From contig KV918923.1 in NCBI GenBank assembly GCA_002049455.2, forward strand, positions 62,001 through 126,000: a DNA stretch of 64,000 nucleotides, read 5' to 3'. Numbering within the stretch: the stretch's first letter is position 1; the number at the start of each line of letters is the position of its first letter. Position numbers and translations under genes: made by a program. This document shows, in pieces, positions 46,651-58,069 of the stretch. Below the pieces are notes generated by a model. That model saw only the letters and a program-made list of their open reading frames with translations. It ran no database searches and had not been told where the DNA came from. This DNA is from Porphyra umbilicalis. Its lineage: Eukaryota > Rhodophyta > Bangiophyceae > Bangiales > Bangiaceae.

Positions 46651-46762
46651 AGCTCACTGGGGGAGTGAAAATGAGGCCCCGACGTTCGGAACACGGAAAA
46701 TTGGACAAAGGACAACGAGCGGTGTGAAGCAGCGAGCGGGCTTCCCCGCCACGGGCCTCGTG

Positions 46763-48225
46763 TCAGTGCATTCTGCGTGGTTCGTCTTGAATGATCTGGG
46801 TCATTGCGTACAACCCGCCGTTGCGAATGAGACGCAAAGAGACGACATCCTGTTGAGCTGTGGCAACAATGTAGGCGTGCGAGTAAACATACCTTCGAGA
46901 AGTGAACAGAGAGGCCCTCATTGCTCCGACGCAGCTCCAAGATGTACTGTTTCACCGCCGTTAGTGCGGCAATGTTGGTCAGCTTTGCCTCGGAGGCGCA
47001 AGTCGTGAGGATCTCCATCAGTGCTTCGGTCGTGACTGTTTCAGCAGTCAGAGAGGACCCACTAAAGTAGTAAGGCTCGTCGAAGAAGGCCTTAAAAGTA
47101 GAGCGCACCTGGGCAGCGAGCTCACCAGTGGAGATGTTTGCAAACCTCATACCTGCGGTGCGAAGCTGCATGCCCGTGCGCCCCGAAAAATAGTTGCACG
47201 AGCCATAAATCTCGGTGTTGGCCCCCATGCGCGTTGCGCGCATCTTGACCTCCCCGAGCACGTCCTTCATAGACTTGCGCTTGGCGGGGCTATACTTCGG
47301 CTGCTCTAAAGCCCGGAAGGCCCCGTCAAATGTGGCCAAAGCAGCCGCCCGGGCCTCCTCCACCGTAGAACCTGCCACGCTCCCAGCCGACATGATGCCC
47401 ACCGGCGGGGCCGACACGTCCCGTCCGCCGTGCATGCTTCGATCGGCCGCCATGGCACCGGCGATTCGAGCGCCCCCGACCGAGGCCCCAGCATCCTTGG
47501 CAGCAGCGATGGCGGCGTCGGCGCGGCGAGCACGGGGATGGGCCGCCGCCCCGCCGAGGCCCCACTCGTCGACGATCGTGGCTTGGGCGACGTGCATAGC
47601 CAACGTGCTCGGGACCGGGCCAGCAGGGGCCTCTGCAAGGGCCTTCTTTCCGGCAGCCCGCTTGAGCTTCTTCTGGCGCACTGTCGGCGGGCGCTCGGCC
47701 ATGTCCTCAAGCACACGCGACTGCATGTCGGACACCGAATATTGGAGGCAAACAAATACCGCCGCTTTGCCGGATTTGTCGGGTATCTTGGGTACCTGCA
47801 TGTCACAGGTGTGACCACGCTCATGGCAGGTCTCACAGGACACCATACAGGTCGTGCAGGTATCTTGGCCGCATTCGCATAGGTATACCCCTGTCAGCAC
47901 GAGCGGGCAAACGTCGGCTCTGTGATCTGCGAGGCGGCACGCGCTGCAACGCCTGATCGCTTTGGGCGACGATCCTGCCTCGGAGAAGAACAAGAAAGGG
48001 CATGCAGTGATGATAACAAACACGCCCCCAAAATCAAAGACAGCGCCATGTGCAATAGTCAGAATAATGCTGGTCATCGGAGGCACATGAAACAGGCCAA
48101 TTGATGAACTGGTTGGTATGGCAAGAGTATCATCAGTGCGTACCTGCAGGGCTCGCCGGGTTCGACGAGGGGCTCCCGCTGCTCGACGGCGACGAGCGCG
48201 CGGCCACCGGCGAGTCAACCTCCAT
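46763..48225 (-). CDS. Unidentified Cys-rich zinc-finger-like protein carried by the 9.3-kb transposon
   Basis: Modelled as three exons: 48225-48144, 47974-46893 and 46849-46763. Intron 1 (169 bp, GTACGC...GGCAG) joins Ser/Pro-rich codons to GSSPKAIRRCSACR in frame. Intron 2 starts with a strong AAG|GTATGT donor; a 43-bp intron ending ACAG gives a short in-frame tail ending RRMH, but other acceptors are possible. The 416 residues comprise a Ser-rich N-terminus, a Cys/His cluster (about residues 36-80, with CSAC, CECG, CTTC and CETCH) that could bind two or more zinc ions, a Lys/Ala-rich linker, and a helical C-terminal domain (about 270-388) with no family I recognise. An upstream in-frame ATG at 48444 is possible. 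Its position inside the transposon makes an accessory or regulatory role in transposition plausible; that is inference. Confidence 0.6.
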
Positions 48226-48646
48226 GATGATGTGCTCGACTAAGCACCCACCAGCGCGGCAGGTCGTACGTGGCAACCGGGCCGTAACTGGCGGCTGTGG
48301 CGTCGAAGAGGAAGCTCGTAATGATGATGGATCCAACGACGGTGGGGTCGACGACGATGAGACTCTCGTGGAACCCTCTCCCCCGTCTGAGAGCCTGGGA
48401 GGCACAAAAAGGGCAGTTTTCCGGCCCAGAAAAGGGCGGTTCATTGGCAACGCTGCCAGGCGGTACTGCTCGAGCCGTAATTAACAACGACGCGGGGACT
48501 TCTTTCAAGATGTGCATGCCACATCCATATAAGTGCCTTCCTTTTTCGCTAATGATTCGAAGCATTTTCAGTTAAGATTCATTGGGTGTTCCCGTCACCC
48601 AGAACCGTTCCGGGGCCATGAGGACAAAATTGGGGGATCAGCAATA

Positions 48647-48725
48647 TTGTGAAGGGGATGCCAGTGAGTTCTTACAGTCGAAAATGTGCGGATTTGCTGC
48701 CATCGGGCGCCCACGCTTGAAGAGC
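48647..48725. mobile_element. Right part of the split MITE copy
   Basis: From TTGTGAAGGGGATG to the terminal CGCCCACGCTTGAAGAGC this follows the right end of the intact MITE (about 11122-11198). Together with 38922-39318 it gives a pre-insertion MITE of about 476 bp, close to the 489 bp of the intact copy. Confidence 0.75.
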
Positions 48726-49687
48726 ATCTTCACAAAGGGAGGCCTTCGTAAATACCATGCACACACATCGTTTGGACTTTGATTGCAGCCGTGATGGAAA
48801 GAAGGGGGGCTACTACATGTCTGGCCAAATATTTTAGAAGGTCAATCGAGGGGTCTCGTCGGCCAATTGGGGCACAGCAACAAAACGAAGTTTTTCCAAT
48901 GTTTGTGTCCGCACGTGGGCAGGCGGCAGCTTTTTGGCGCCAACCTGGACGAGGGGAAGAGAATATCCGCATGATTGCCGTGATGTCCTACTACTCATAT
49001 AAGCGGATGAGAGAGCTCATCACTCCTCCAGTGCATGCTCTGCTGCAAGTATTCAAATTATTTGCAGTGTTGTGCTCGTGTTGTAGGTCCTTTTCATGAG
49101 GCACACCCCTGCGGTGGGAAGTGAACTCCAATATTCCCATTGGCTGGGAAGTGGCGACTTCCCAGGGTACCCTTCCTTGGCTGAATGAGGTGTAACGCTC
49201 GTTCCCAGAAATTGAAGTACATAGTACTTCGATAGTTCTGTACACCTGCTTCATGCAGGATCTATTTCTTTCGAGAAATACAGACTGTTGGGGAGCTCTC
49301 ATCGTGCCAAGTTCGCTGCGCAGCTGGTGGCCGTGACATGCTGTCGTGGGCATGTCTGGCGCTTCCGGTTCGAGATGAACTCCCGCCATCGAAGTTTTTT
49401 GGTAGCTTGGTATTCGCGCGTCTGGTTGGTGCCACGCCGCAGAGCCCAACGATGGCGCTTCTCTTGTTTTCAGAGAGCGGTAAGAGTGGTTCGCGCCCAT
49501 TTTTGGGTCGTAGGTCCACGGTTGTCGCGCAGTTTTGAGCCCTACAATGATAAATAGTGACTCAAAAGCAGGTCAGCGCTTCTGGCGCGCGTCGCCGACC
49601 ACCGTAGAGGTCACCCGTACAGCGTCGGTCCCTTGCTTCCAGGACTTTGCTGTGACCCTGCGGCCTCTTTGCTTGCCCCTACAGACC
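48726..49687. other. Intergenic, no recognisable gene
   Basis: Balanced composition with short frames only. It leads up to the tyrosine recombinase start and may include its promoter or the left border of that element. Confidence 0.4.
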
Positions 49688-51360
49688 ATGGACGCGGCGC
49701 TCCTGCTGCATGCCGTTGATGATGCCGCGGGTGGCCTGCAGCACGCGGCTGATGTGGACACTGACGATGAGAGCAACGAGGTTGAGGACTTCGGCCCTGG
49801 TGCTATCGATTTCGCTCGTATGCCGCCCGCAGGCGTCCCGGAGGTGGGACCACTTGCTTTTGAGAAAGAGAGCGCAGCAAGGGCGGCCCGACGGGCTTCG
49901 CCTAGTAGCGCCGCTTCTAGTGCACTGGGCTCGCACACGTGGAGCGCTATTGAGAGTGCCACCTCCGCTTCATCCGATTTCTTGCCCTTGCTTACGGTGT
50001 GGTCGACGACGCCGGGGGCGGGGACCTGGCGGCACAGGGCAAGCGTATGGCCGTGACGTTGGACGGTGCGCTTCCTTTCCGCCTTCATCGTTGCTTGGCG
50101 TTGTTGCGGGAGGGGGGGCGCAAGCACCTTGTCGGTGGACGGATCGTTCCTTTGGCGATGATGTCCGTGCGCAACATTGCTTCGTCGCTGGGCTACTTTT
50201 TTGCTTTCTCCACCCGTGATTTTGCGGGGAAGACGCCTTATGTGGCTGGCTGTGGCGACCGCGACGAGCCGTACAAGGCGTTGCCGCTGGCTGACCGCAC
50301 ACCCGCTCAGGTCGCCAACGGCGAAACGCATTGCGGCTGCCCGCTCAAGTCCCAGGTCGTCGCTGGATGGCTCCAAGGCTCGAAGAAGCAGGCGACCAGA
50401 TTGGGTGAGGCATCGGCCCAGACCCCCCTTGTGACGGCGGACAACATGGCTGTGGCGTGCGACTTGGCGACGGACGGGGTCGACATTGATGATTTTGACG
50501 AGCCGCTCACCGCGCTGCAGTACGAGCGTCTCACCGTGTACGTTATCATGGTGTTCAGCTTCTGCACAATGTTGCGCCCTGAAAACCTTTTGAAGCTCAC
50601 GGCGCGGGACGTCTTCTTCCCTCCAGACTTCGGGGAAAACGCGGCATTTTTACAAGAACACGGCTGCCCTAGGTGGGTCAAGGTACGCTATTCGCAGTTG
50701 AAGACCAACGTTGCGGGAACTGCGCCCGCTCCGGCCTACTACGTTTGGTCTTCAGATGCCACCGACGAGGAGACGTGCGCCTCACCGGAGAACGACTCTG
50801 CGAGTGTGTGTGTCCGTTGCCCAGAGCTTTGGTGCGACCTGCCCTACTTTGTGTACCTCTTTGTGCAACTTCGGGCAGAGGACCCGTGCTTTGACATGAC
50901 CGCCTCGGTGCCCTGCTTTGTGGTGCCTGTTGCCGGTAATCCTGGCGGGGTGGGTGCTATGGGCAACATCCCAGTGACGAAGACATGGTGGCAGCAGCGG
51001 CTTTCGTCTTTCGTCTTGGTATTTGACCCATTGCTGAGCGCGCGTGGGGTGGGTGGTCTCTACGGGTTTCGCCGGGGGGCGACGCAGTTTTGGTTGAGTT
51101 ACACGGGGAACGTGGAGATGGTCATGCGGATGGGAGTATGGAAGCCCAACTCCACGCGCTTCCTTTTTTATGTTCTCAACTACCGCTGCAGGGGGACGTT
51201 TAGAGCCCGCATCGTAGATTACTATCGAGCGGACCGGCAGGACCTGGTGGAGCGTCTCGAGGAGATGGTGAGCGGGTTCAGGGAGTGGTTTGAGACACGC
51301 TTGTTTGACTTGTACGAAGAGAGGCAGGGAAACTTCTTTGCGGGGGGCTTTGCGGTTTAA
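49688..51360 (+). CDS. Tyrosine recombinase (Crypton/DIRS-like), one frameshift
   Basis: Catalytic part from 49999 to TAA 51358-51360. Numbered from 49999, the landmarks are R193 in CTMLRPENLLKL, K235 in YSQLKTN, the YGFRRGATQFW motif (R358; the usual His of H-x-x-R is Tyr355), W381 in MGVWKPN and candidate nucleophile Y391 in RFLFYVLNY. This order is that of phage-integrase-fold recombinases, and the absence of reverse transcriptase or DDE motifs nearby suggests a Crypton-like element. An upstream in-phase segment from ATG 49688 (acidic, then Ala/Ser-rich) joins the catalytic frame only if the T-run at about 49979-49981 had one more T; as it stands the two frames are offset by one base. This could be a sequencing miscount, a short intron or real inactivation. 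Confidence 0.7.
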
Positions 51361-54300
51361 GTGGCGACCAAGGTGATGACCATGGTTGATGTGCTCCTGC
51401 GGACGCACGCCGGCATGGTTGAGGGGGGTGTTGCATAGTTATTCTCTACTTTAAGAAGGTTCTATCCTCCCTCACTTCTCACCGCTCGAAGTGTACACGC
51501 CCGACACCGAAAACTGGGGTCCGTATGCAAAGATGAATGAACAGACGCCAGAACCAGAGCCTCTCAATGGGGACTGCGTCCGGATGCTTTCGCTTTGAGC
51601 GCACACCCACAGCACCCTCCGCCGCAGGGCGTGGTGGACGATCACACAGGAAGCGACTCGGAGTCTACTACCCGCACTTCCACTTCGCTTCCGATACCCC
51701 CCCCACATACTTGGCGCCGCGCGCGAAAACGCGGCCACCAACAGATGCAGCCGCGCCGAATGAGGTGTACAACGTCTTCCGCGGCGCCGTGAGTAGCCGC
51801 GACGGCTAGCCGGTACGGCGGCGGCAGCGGCAGAGGCAGAGACCAACTCTCGTACGCTGGTGTGCTTGTAGCATGGATGCCGCCTGTCATGGCGCCCGTG
51901 GCGGCGACGTCAACCACCCACGGCGGCTATGGAGACGACTGGCCGCCGCCCAGAATGTTATCGGTGGTGGCTAAAGTATAGAAGACCACCCGGCACCCTC
52001 GAGCCGGCGCTGTGGTGAGGGTAAGGCTGCTGCCTGCGTCACGGTCTCCGTCTGAGAGCTGCGCCAACATCCACGCCACCGCCGCCACTGCCGCCAGCTC
52101 CGAATTCATGACACCTTCTAAGACGCCCCCCCCCGCCCCCTTCCCCCCGGCGGTGCCTCGCACTTGAGAAATGTCTAGGATTGTCCGCGTGACCGCTTTC
52201 ACAGCCTTCAACGACTCAACCATCACGGAAACATTCCTGGCAGCCGCCGACCCCGCAGTCGCCGCTGCTCCCCCCGCCGCACTGACGGTGGTAGTGACGC
52301 TGCCGCCATTGATGAATGCCCGGGAGCTGGGAACCGGCTGCGGCGGGGGCGACCAGAGGTGGCAGACCACGCTCTACGCACAGCAGCCCTTTTGCGCGAC
52401 GAACGCAGCCACCACCACTTGCCCCGCTGCAATAAGAAGCGCTGTCGTTCCTGTGCTGGGTGTGACACGAGGGAGTTGAGTCCAAGGCAGTGTCTGTTGA
52501 AGCTGTCTACGAAGAGGTCCGCAGCGGCGAGGAGAGTGGGGAGGGAGGGACACGCCCAATGGGGATGCGTCAGTATCGGCGGCGGAACCCCCGACGGTGC
52601 ATACGATAAGCGTGTCGGCAGCGCGGTTTCTTGCGTAGCGCGCAATAAGTACGCTCCCCCTGAGAGGGTGGCCATGTAAACGCAAAGAACGCACCGGCCA
52701 TGTACCATGGAGCGGTTGAGCCGGGGGCGCGACGCCGCCCGCAAGCATATGCCGCCGTTGCCGTCGTGGCGGCCGCAATCGCATGCCCAGAGTCCGGCTG
52801 GTGTGGAGGGCGCGGCGGCGACGGTCCCGACGCTCGGTGCTGCTGTTTGGGGAACACGAGGCCGACATAAAGGCAGCAGCTGCGGCACCGGAAGCCCCCC
52901 AAGCATCCCGCGACCACTTGTGGTGGCGGCAGCGTCCTTAGCATTGTGAAGTCCTTTCCAACCCCCCACCGGCGAGTCGACGTCGCTGTCTGGTCCGGCG
53001 GCGTGGCCACCGCCACCCACGCAGCTGCGAGCGTCTACGGCGCCCCCCAACACCGCCCTTATTTCACTGTCAGCCCACACTCGTGGCATTTCGGACGCGT
53101 CGAGGAGGAGGCTCCCGTGCCACCTGACCCACAACGGCAGTGATGTCCCTCTCAACGACACGGCATCCGGAATCCCCGGTACGGTGGGGATAGGCAACTC
53201 GGCCGAGGACGGAGAGGTGCCGGCCAGCGGTCGCGCGCGGGGTCGGAACCGTCCCCCGCACGCTCATTGGGAGAAGATGGTACCACTCAAGGCGCCGGAG
53301 GAGCACCCGTAAAGAGCGGTGGCGGTAGAGGCGGCCACCGCAGAGAAATCAGCAAAGAAAATACAGCGGGTGGCGGACGGCAGTGTCACAATACAGGCAT
53401 ACGCGGGGTTGGAAGCGTTGGAAGCGGCGGCGGTGGCGGCGGCGGCATCCGTGCCCTCGCGTCGCTGCCGCCGCTTGCGTGAGGCAGCGGATCCCCCCTC
53501 CTCCTCCACGCCCGCCTCGGCACGGGCCCCCCGGTGGGCATAACTCGTCACAGACCGTTGCAGACAGCAGGCACTTGGTGGCGGCCGAGCCGCGTGTCGT
53601 GGTGACGGCCAACAGGAGGTAGCGCTCGCGGAGCCTGGCAGAAAGGGTGCCAGCGCGCGGCTGGGGCTGTTGGAGGGGCGCCGTACCCACGGAGTTCGTG
53701 AGTATGCTGCTGCGTGGAAGAGATGAGGGCGCCCGCAGTAGAGGCGGGGGCGGGGGGGGAGCCGCGACGCGCGGGGAGGCAGTCACGGCAGCGGCGTCAC
53801 CCCAGCAGCCGCCGCTGCCGATGCGTTCGTCACCGCCACCGCACTGAGCCGCCACTGCGGCCACTGCCGCCGGGAGCTCGCAGCCCCCCTGAACTCCAGA
53901 CGTGAGCTCGAATCGAGGGGCTACGGCAGGGAGCCACACGATCACTAAGCGCTCCCACATGTCCGCTGCCGCGGCCGAGATCGTTCCCCCCCGCCCTGGC
54001 CGCCGGCAGCAGCGGCAGCAGCAGCAACGATAGCCACAGAATGCCCCTCCCAAGTGATGCCCGCCACGCGGGGGCCCACGGTGAGCATCTGCGGCGCCTC
54101 GCTTCCACACGTCTGAGACGTGGCGGAGCGGGCAAAGCCGCGGCGGTTGGCGTTGTGGGCATAGAGGGCAGCGATGCGGCAGGCACCGACTTGGGAGCCC
54201 CCTTTCGTGCCGGGCCTCGTGGCGCGCTAGTGCCCGCACGACCGACTAGCCACGTGCCTCCAGCGGCGCGTTGATGCGGAGTGCGCTAAACGGCGCAGCA

Positions 54301-54650
54301 CCGCGCTGCTGATCGTCGTCCCCGCGCCGATGGCGGCCGTCACCGCGCCGCCGGCTGCCGTCGCAGCTCTGCTCGGGTCCGGGCGGCGAGCCAAGCGCAG
54401 GCCTTGCGTCTTGGCGTGTTTATTACGAAGGCACGACAGCTGGTGGCATCAGGAAGCAGCCAAGGTGGGCGCCATCCATGGCTCATTCCCAGGTGTAGAG
54501 CAGAGGCCCGACATCGTGAGCAGCAATCCGCACAATCAGAGGCTGGGAAATGTCCTACTCTGGAAAGCGGCACGCTATTGGAGGGAGCCGCCGGCTTACA
54601 TTTTCATTTGCTTTGTCGTCTTGTGCGGTTCCCCCCCCGAAGCGGTTCAC
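51361..54650. other. Degenerate GC-rich region without a clear gene
   Basis: Minus-strand fragments of protein-like composition occur in different frames: 51960-52360 with VSVMVESLKAVKAVTRTILD; 53270-53410 with CIVTLPSATRCIFFADFSAV; 53560-53700 with RERYLLLAVTTTRGS. They are interrupted by stops and frame changes, which looks like a decayed large Ala/Val/Ser/Thr-rich surface-type gene. No single model can be supported. Confidence 0.3.
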
Positions 54651-55858
54651 ATGCAGCAGCAATTTTCTCCTGTTTCCACTCCACTCCTCAACAAGATGAC
54701 GCGGGGCGGCCGAAGGCCGAGCACGAGCTCGCTTTCCCCCGAGGAGCAGGCTGAGCTGAAGATGGCCCGTAATACGGCGTCAAAGCGCGCGTCGCGCGCG
54801 CGCGAAGCAGCCGAGAGGTGAACACGTCGTCTGGATCACGGTGGCATCTTTCTTGCCGTGACAGGCGCCACCCCCCCCCTCCCCGCCCCCCCGCCTCTTT
54901 TCTGAGCCTTCCCGCAGGATCTGAGTCCCAACCTGCCCTTGTTGGTGACGGCGCCTTTTTTCCCTTCGTTAACGACTACATGGACATCTTTGGCGCTGAG
55001 CGCCGCGAACTCGATCGCATTGTCGTCCGGTGCTGCCACGAGTACTTGGCGCAAGCCAGGGGGGCGGATCTTCTGTGGGTATCATCTTCGGCTGTTGGAG
55101 GGCCTTTGCGAACCGCGCAGGTCGCCCTCTCTACGGGCGGCCGTGGATTTGAAGTTTTTAGGACCGGTGTGACGGTGTCGACGATGGCCCGCGCGCTGGT
55201 TGAGCTCCGTGGCGTCGTGGCCGCCGGGCTGCCCAGCACCATTTTCAACTCGACGGCCGTTTCAACCATTGTGCGCTTCGGTCGGAAGGGGGATTACGGT
55301 CGAGCAATGCTGTCGCTGTCGATGGAGGCGCTCTCGTCTATTGGAGGAGCATCTGCGTTGGCGGAGGTCCTCGAGGCGTTTGCGTCACTTTGTCGGCTTT
55401 TATCGTCGGCTTTCGGGCTCAACTTTGCACCCTTCAAGCCGATTGCACCCATCTCTTCCCCTGGCGCAGCCGAGCAACGGCCACACACCGATGGTTGCCC
55501 ACCCTCGCTCGTTATGGACCCACCTCGCATGCTGGGCGCGTTTCTTGCCATTGAGCCCAGCATACATCTCCCGGCATGGCCGAGGTCCCACGTAGCGGTG
55601 CAAGGCGAGGCCAAGACGGGCGGGGGGATTGGTGCGGTTGTCCATCTGAGTGTGTGTGAGCTTCTGGTGTTCAGAGGGGACACAGCGCACTGTGGTACCT
55701 CGAACCCGTCTGCGTCCGCGCACCACCAGCTTCATTCCTACATCATCAGCAATGCACACCGCAGCACGTTTGACGTGGAGCTCACGTACCCACTTCCCAA
55801 GTGGTCGCTCCCCCTCCCCAAGCCGCGGCGTCGCCGCTCCAGCCCATGGGCTGCCTAG
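54651..55858 (+). CDS. 2OG-Fe(II) oxygenase-like protein with basic N-terminal segment
   Basis: Two exons, 54651-54817 and 54907-55858, separated by an 89-bp intron (AG|GTGAAC ... TTTTCTGAG), give 372 residues in frame. The more obvious CAG acceptor at 54917 would bring a stop, so the GAG acceptor is chosen with caution. Exon 1 encodes an Arg/Lys/Ala-rich helix (KMARNTASKRASRAREAAER). The C-terminal half has an HxD motif in PHTDG (about 55484), then LLVFRGDTAHCGTSNP (about 55663-55710) with the distal metal-binding His, followed by LHSYI. This is the metal site of a double-stranded beta-helix oxygenase. The usual 2OG-binding Arg just before the last motif is replaced (HHQLHSY), so the cofactor or activity may differ. 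Substrate unknown. It lies 3.3 kb downstream of the recombinase; a functional link is unproven. Confidence 0.5.
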
Positions 55859-56365
55859 GACGCAAGAAGCTGCCGCCAGATTGTAAGACGGGGAGAGCCG
55901 GTGTGACGGAAAGTGCGGTGGCGGGTCATCTTTCGTGTTTATTCATTCTACAGAGAGGGTAGAAACGAGGTTGTGGGCGCGTGGTTTGGCGCGTGGCCGC
56001 TGCACTCTCCCCCTCGTTCGTACCCCTCCCTCTCCGCGTCCTGTCGTTTTCCCCTGGCCCGCACATATAGTTTCCGCAGTGAGTCGGGTTGGGCGCCTCT
56101 CGAGCACACACGCGCGGCCTTCCCCTCGTAGGACCGCACGCCCACCGCACATCTAGCAGGGCAGTGAGGGGGAGAGCCGGTAGGAAAAAAATCTGCCCCG
56201 AGACGAAGGCGCTGCAGCGGCAGATTCGAGTGCGGAAGCTGGGGACGGCGGTCAGTCAGACCCCCCGACAATACCGGCGGCGACCGCGGCGGCGGCCACG
56301 TCCACCGGTAGCGCCGGCGGGCTGGGGCCGCCTCAGGCGGCGGGCCGGAGCGGCCGCCGGCCAAT
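55859..56365. other. Intergenic, no recognisable gene
   Basis: Region 3' of the oxygenase-like gene with short frames only. Confidence 0.4.
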
Positions 56366-57178
56366 GTGCGGCCGTTGCCGCGGCCGCCCGCCGCCGACGG
56401 GTCGCGGGGATTTCAGCGGCGGCGGGCCCGCGCCTTCGGCGGTGCCGCGGCCATTATCGACGCCGCTGCGGCGGGTGTGGCGCCGCTTTCGGTGCACGGC
56501 GTCGATGGGACTGCCGCGGCCGCCTGCGCGGCAGACCTCGGCGGTGGCGGCGGCGGCGGCGGCGGCGCCGGCGATGCGGCCGCCGGCGACGTGGCCGCCG
56601 GCGCGGGCGCCACCGCCGCCCGGCGAGGGGATCCGCCGCGAAAGCCGACCGCCGCCCGCGACACGGCGTGGGCGCAGCGGGACGAAGATTTTGCCGACCC
56701 AGACTTTGAAAGCCGCTACCCGGGGTGGGCGGCGCCGTCGGCCGCGGCGGGGCAGGCGCCGCCCTCAGTCCCTGGGCGCGTCAATGGTGGCGCCATTGGG
56801 CGGCCGCACCTGCACAGTTTCGAGGCAGCGACGGCAGCGGTGGCTGCGGGAACAGCCGCTGCCGCCAGCGCCGCCGCCCACGCGCAGCAGCAACATCATT
56901 CGGCCGTGTCGGCCGGGCCGATTCGCCGCTGCTGCCGCCAACGCCACCGCGAGAGCCGCCCTCGACATCGCGCCATCCACGTCACCACTCGGCGCCACCG
57001 AATACTTAGCAGTGGCCGACGCTGGGGTGGCGGGGAAGCCCCTCTCCCGGGAAGGCGTTGTGAGAAGCAGGGCGGGACGCTGAACTGGGATTACCTTGCG
57101 GCTCGGGCACCTGCGAGCTTCCTGAAACTCGCTGTTGCCCTTCCGGCTGGTGCACGCGCCATCACTGACGCCGTCTGA
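56366..57178 (+). pseudogene. Ala-rich coding-like stretch with frame changes
   Basis: One frame reads well at about 56640-56890 (DTAWAQRDEDFADPDFESRY and a HSFEAATAAVAAGTAAA helix). Another takes over at about 56930-57060 (ATARAALDIAPSTSPLGATE, YLAVADAGVAGKP). Neither is convincing over its full length, and the minus strand is open as well. No family is recognised. It may be a decayed gene or a chance product of GC-rich sequence. Confidence 0.25.
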
Positions 57179-58060
57179 GTACAGGGGGCAAGCGGCAGCC
57201 GCCCGATGTCTTCGCCGCCGCAGTCGCACCACCGCCGGCGCGCCTGTCGCGCGGCGTACATGTGCCGTATTTTTGCATGCTGCCGCCCCTGCCCGACCAG
57301 GCAGTGGTGGTGTCGACCTCGTCGCTTGCTTCAACTGTAAGCCCAGATCGAGAAAGCCTAATTCCAGTTCAGAGAACGACTTAATCGTGTCTGTTTTCCG
57401 AGCAGGACACATACGTGAATGCTGCCGAGATTGAATTGCTACTGCGGTATCTGCCAGTTCCAAAAGAAAGAGAAAGTCTTGCTACACTTTCTACATGTGC
57501 CAATTTTCCCTCTCAGTCATCCACTTCGCCCAGCCAGGTTCGAAACCGCCTGGTGCGCCTACAGACTGGCGGTTACCTTCTAGGAAGCGCCTTCCATGCT
57601 AGCAGCTGCCAATGCTATTCTTGCCAACGCTCGTGGTGTGGCATGCGCGGGCATGGTCTGTGAAAACAACCTCCAGTCAAAATAAAAAAAGAACTGGCGC
57701 CGGTCATCCCGGCCGCCCTGTCACCAACTATCTATCCGCCAGGTCAGACCAAAGAAACAGTCGCCGTCGCCAGCATCGTCACACTTCCGTCCCCCCTCTT
57801 CAACGCGGCTAGAGCGAAGCTGGCCGCGAGCCGTTCTCTGCCGCCGACTCGGCGCGCGCCGATGCCCACCGCCCGCACCCGGACCAGAGGCACCAGTAGC
57901 ATCATACCGCCCCTGTCCAGACACTACCCCCCCAACGTCCCCGTCCCGCACCCCTCGCGCTCGTCAACGGCCGAGGCAGCCTGTTTGGCCACCTCGGCGC
58001 GGCACTCAGGCCGCGCGACCCCTGAAGAAGCTGAAACGACAATCAATTCGCCTCTGGCGG
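57179..58060. other. Intergenic, no recognisable gene
   Basis: Composition shifts from GC-rich to balanced and back. Only short frames; no domain. Confidence 0.4.
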
Positions 58061-58069
58061 CGCCGCCGC

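Larger units (their letters stand above)
39319..48644. mobile_element. 9,326-bp Tc1/mariner/IS630-type transposon nested in a MITE
   Basis: The left end TTGCTGATCCCCCAATTTTG (39319) is repeated inverted at the right end (48644). The inverted repeats are about 41 bp with two mismatches (39319-39359 and 48604-48644). TA flanks both ends (39317-39318 and 48645-48646). The host MITE is interrupted exactly here: its left half ends ...CACAAGATA and its right half starts TATTGTGAAGG, and the intact copy at 10.7 kb reads through the equivalent site (...CACAGGGTACTGTGAGG). TA duplication and a DDE_3 transposase inside (39885-40898) identify the superfamily. The element also carries a 520-bp repeat array, a 4.9-kb palindrome and a second, spliced gene (46763-48225), which is unusual because Tc1/mariner elements are normally 1-3 kb with one gene. 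Confidence 0.8.

Noticed and set aside
41718-46668. Long Thr/Pro/His/Arg-rich frames through the 520-bp repeats and palindrome arms
   Set aside because: They are repetitive, low in complexity, present on both arms by symmetry and change frame between units. No start or domain supports them.
51900-53700. Resemblance of fragments to trypanosomatid DGF-1 surface proteins
   Set aside because: Only compositional similarity and short runs match. Introns, plastid proteins and gene content do not suggest a trypanosomatid.
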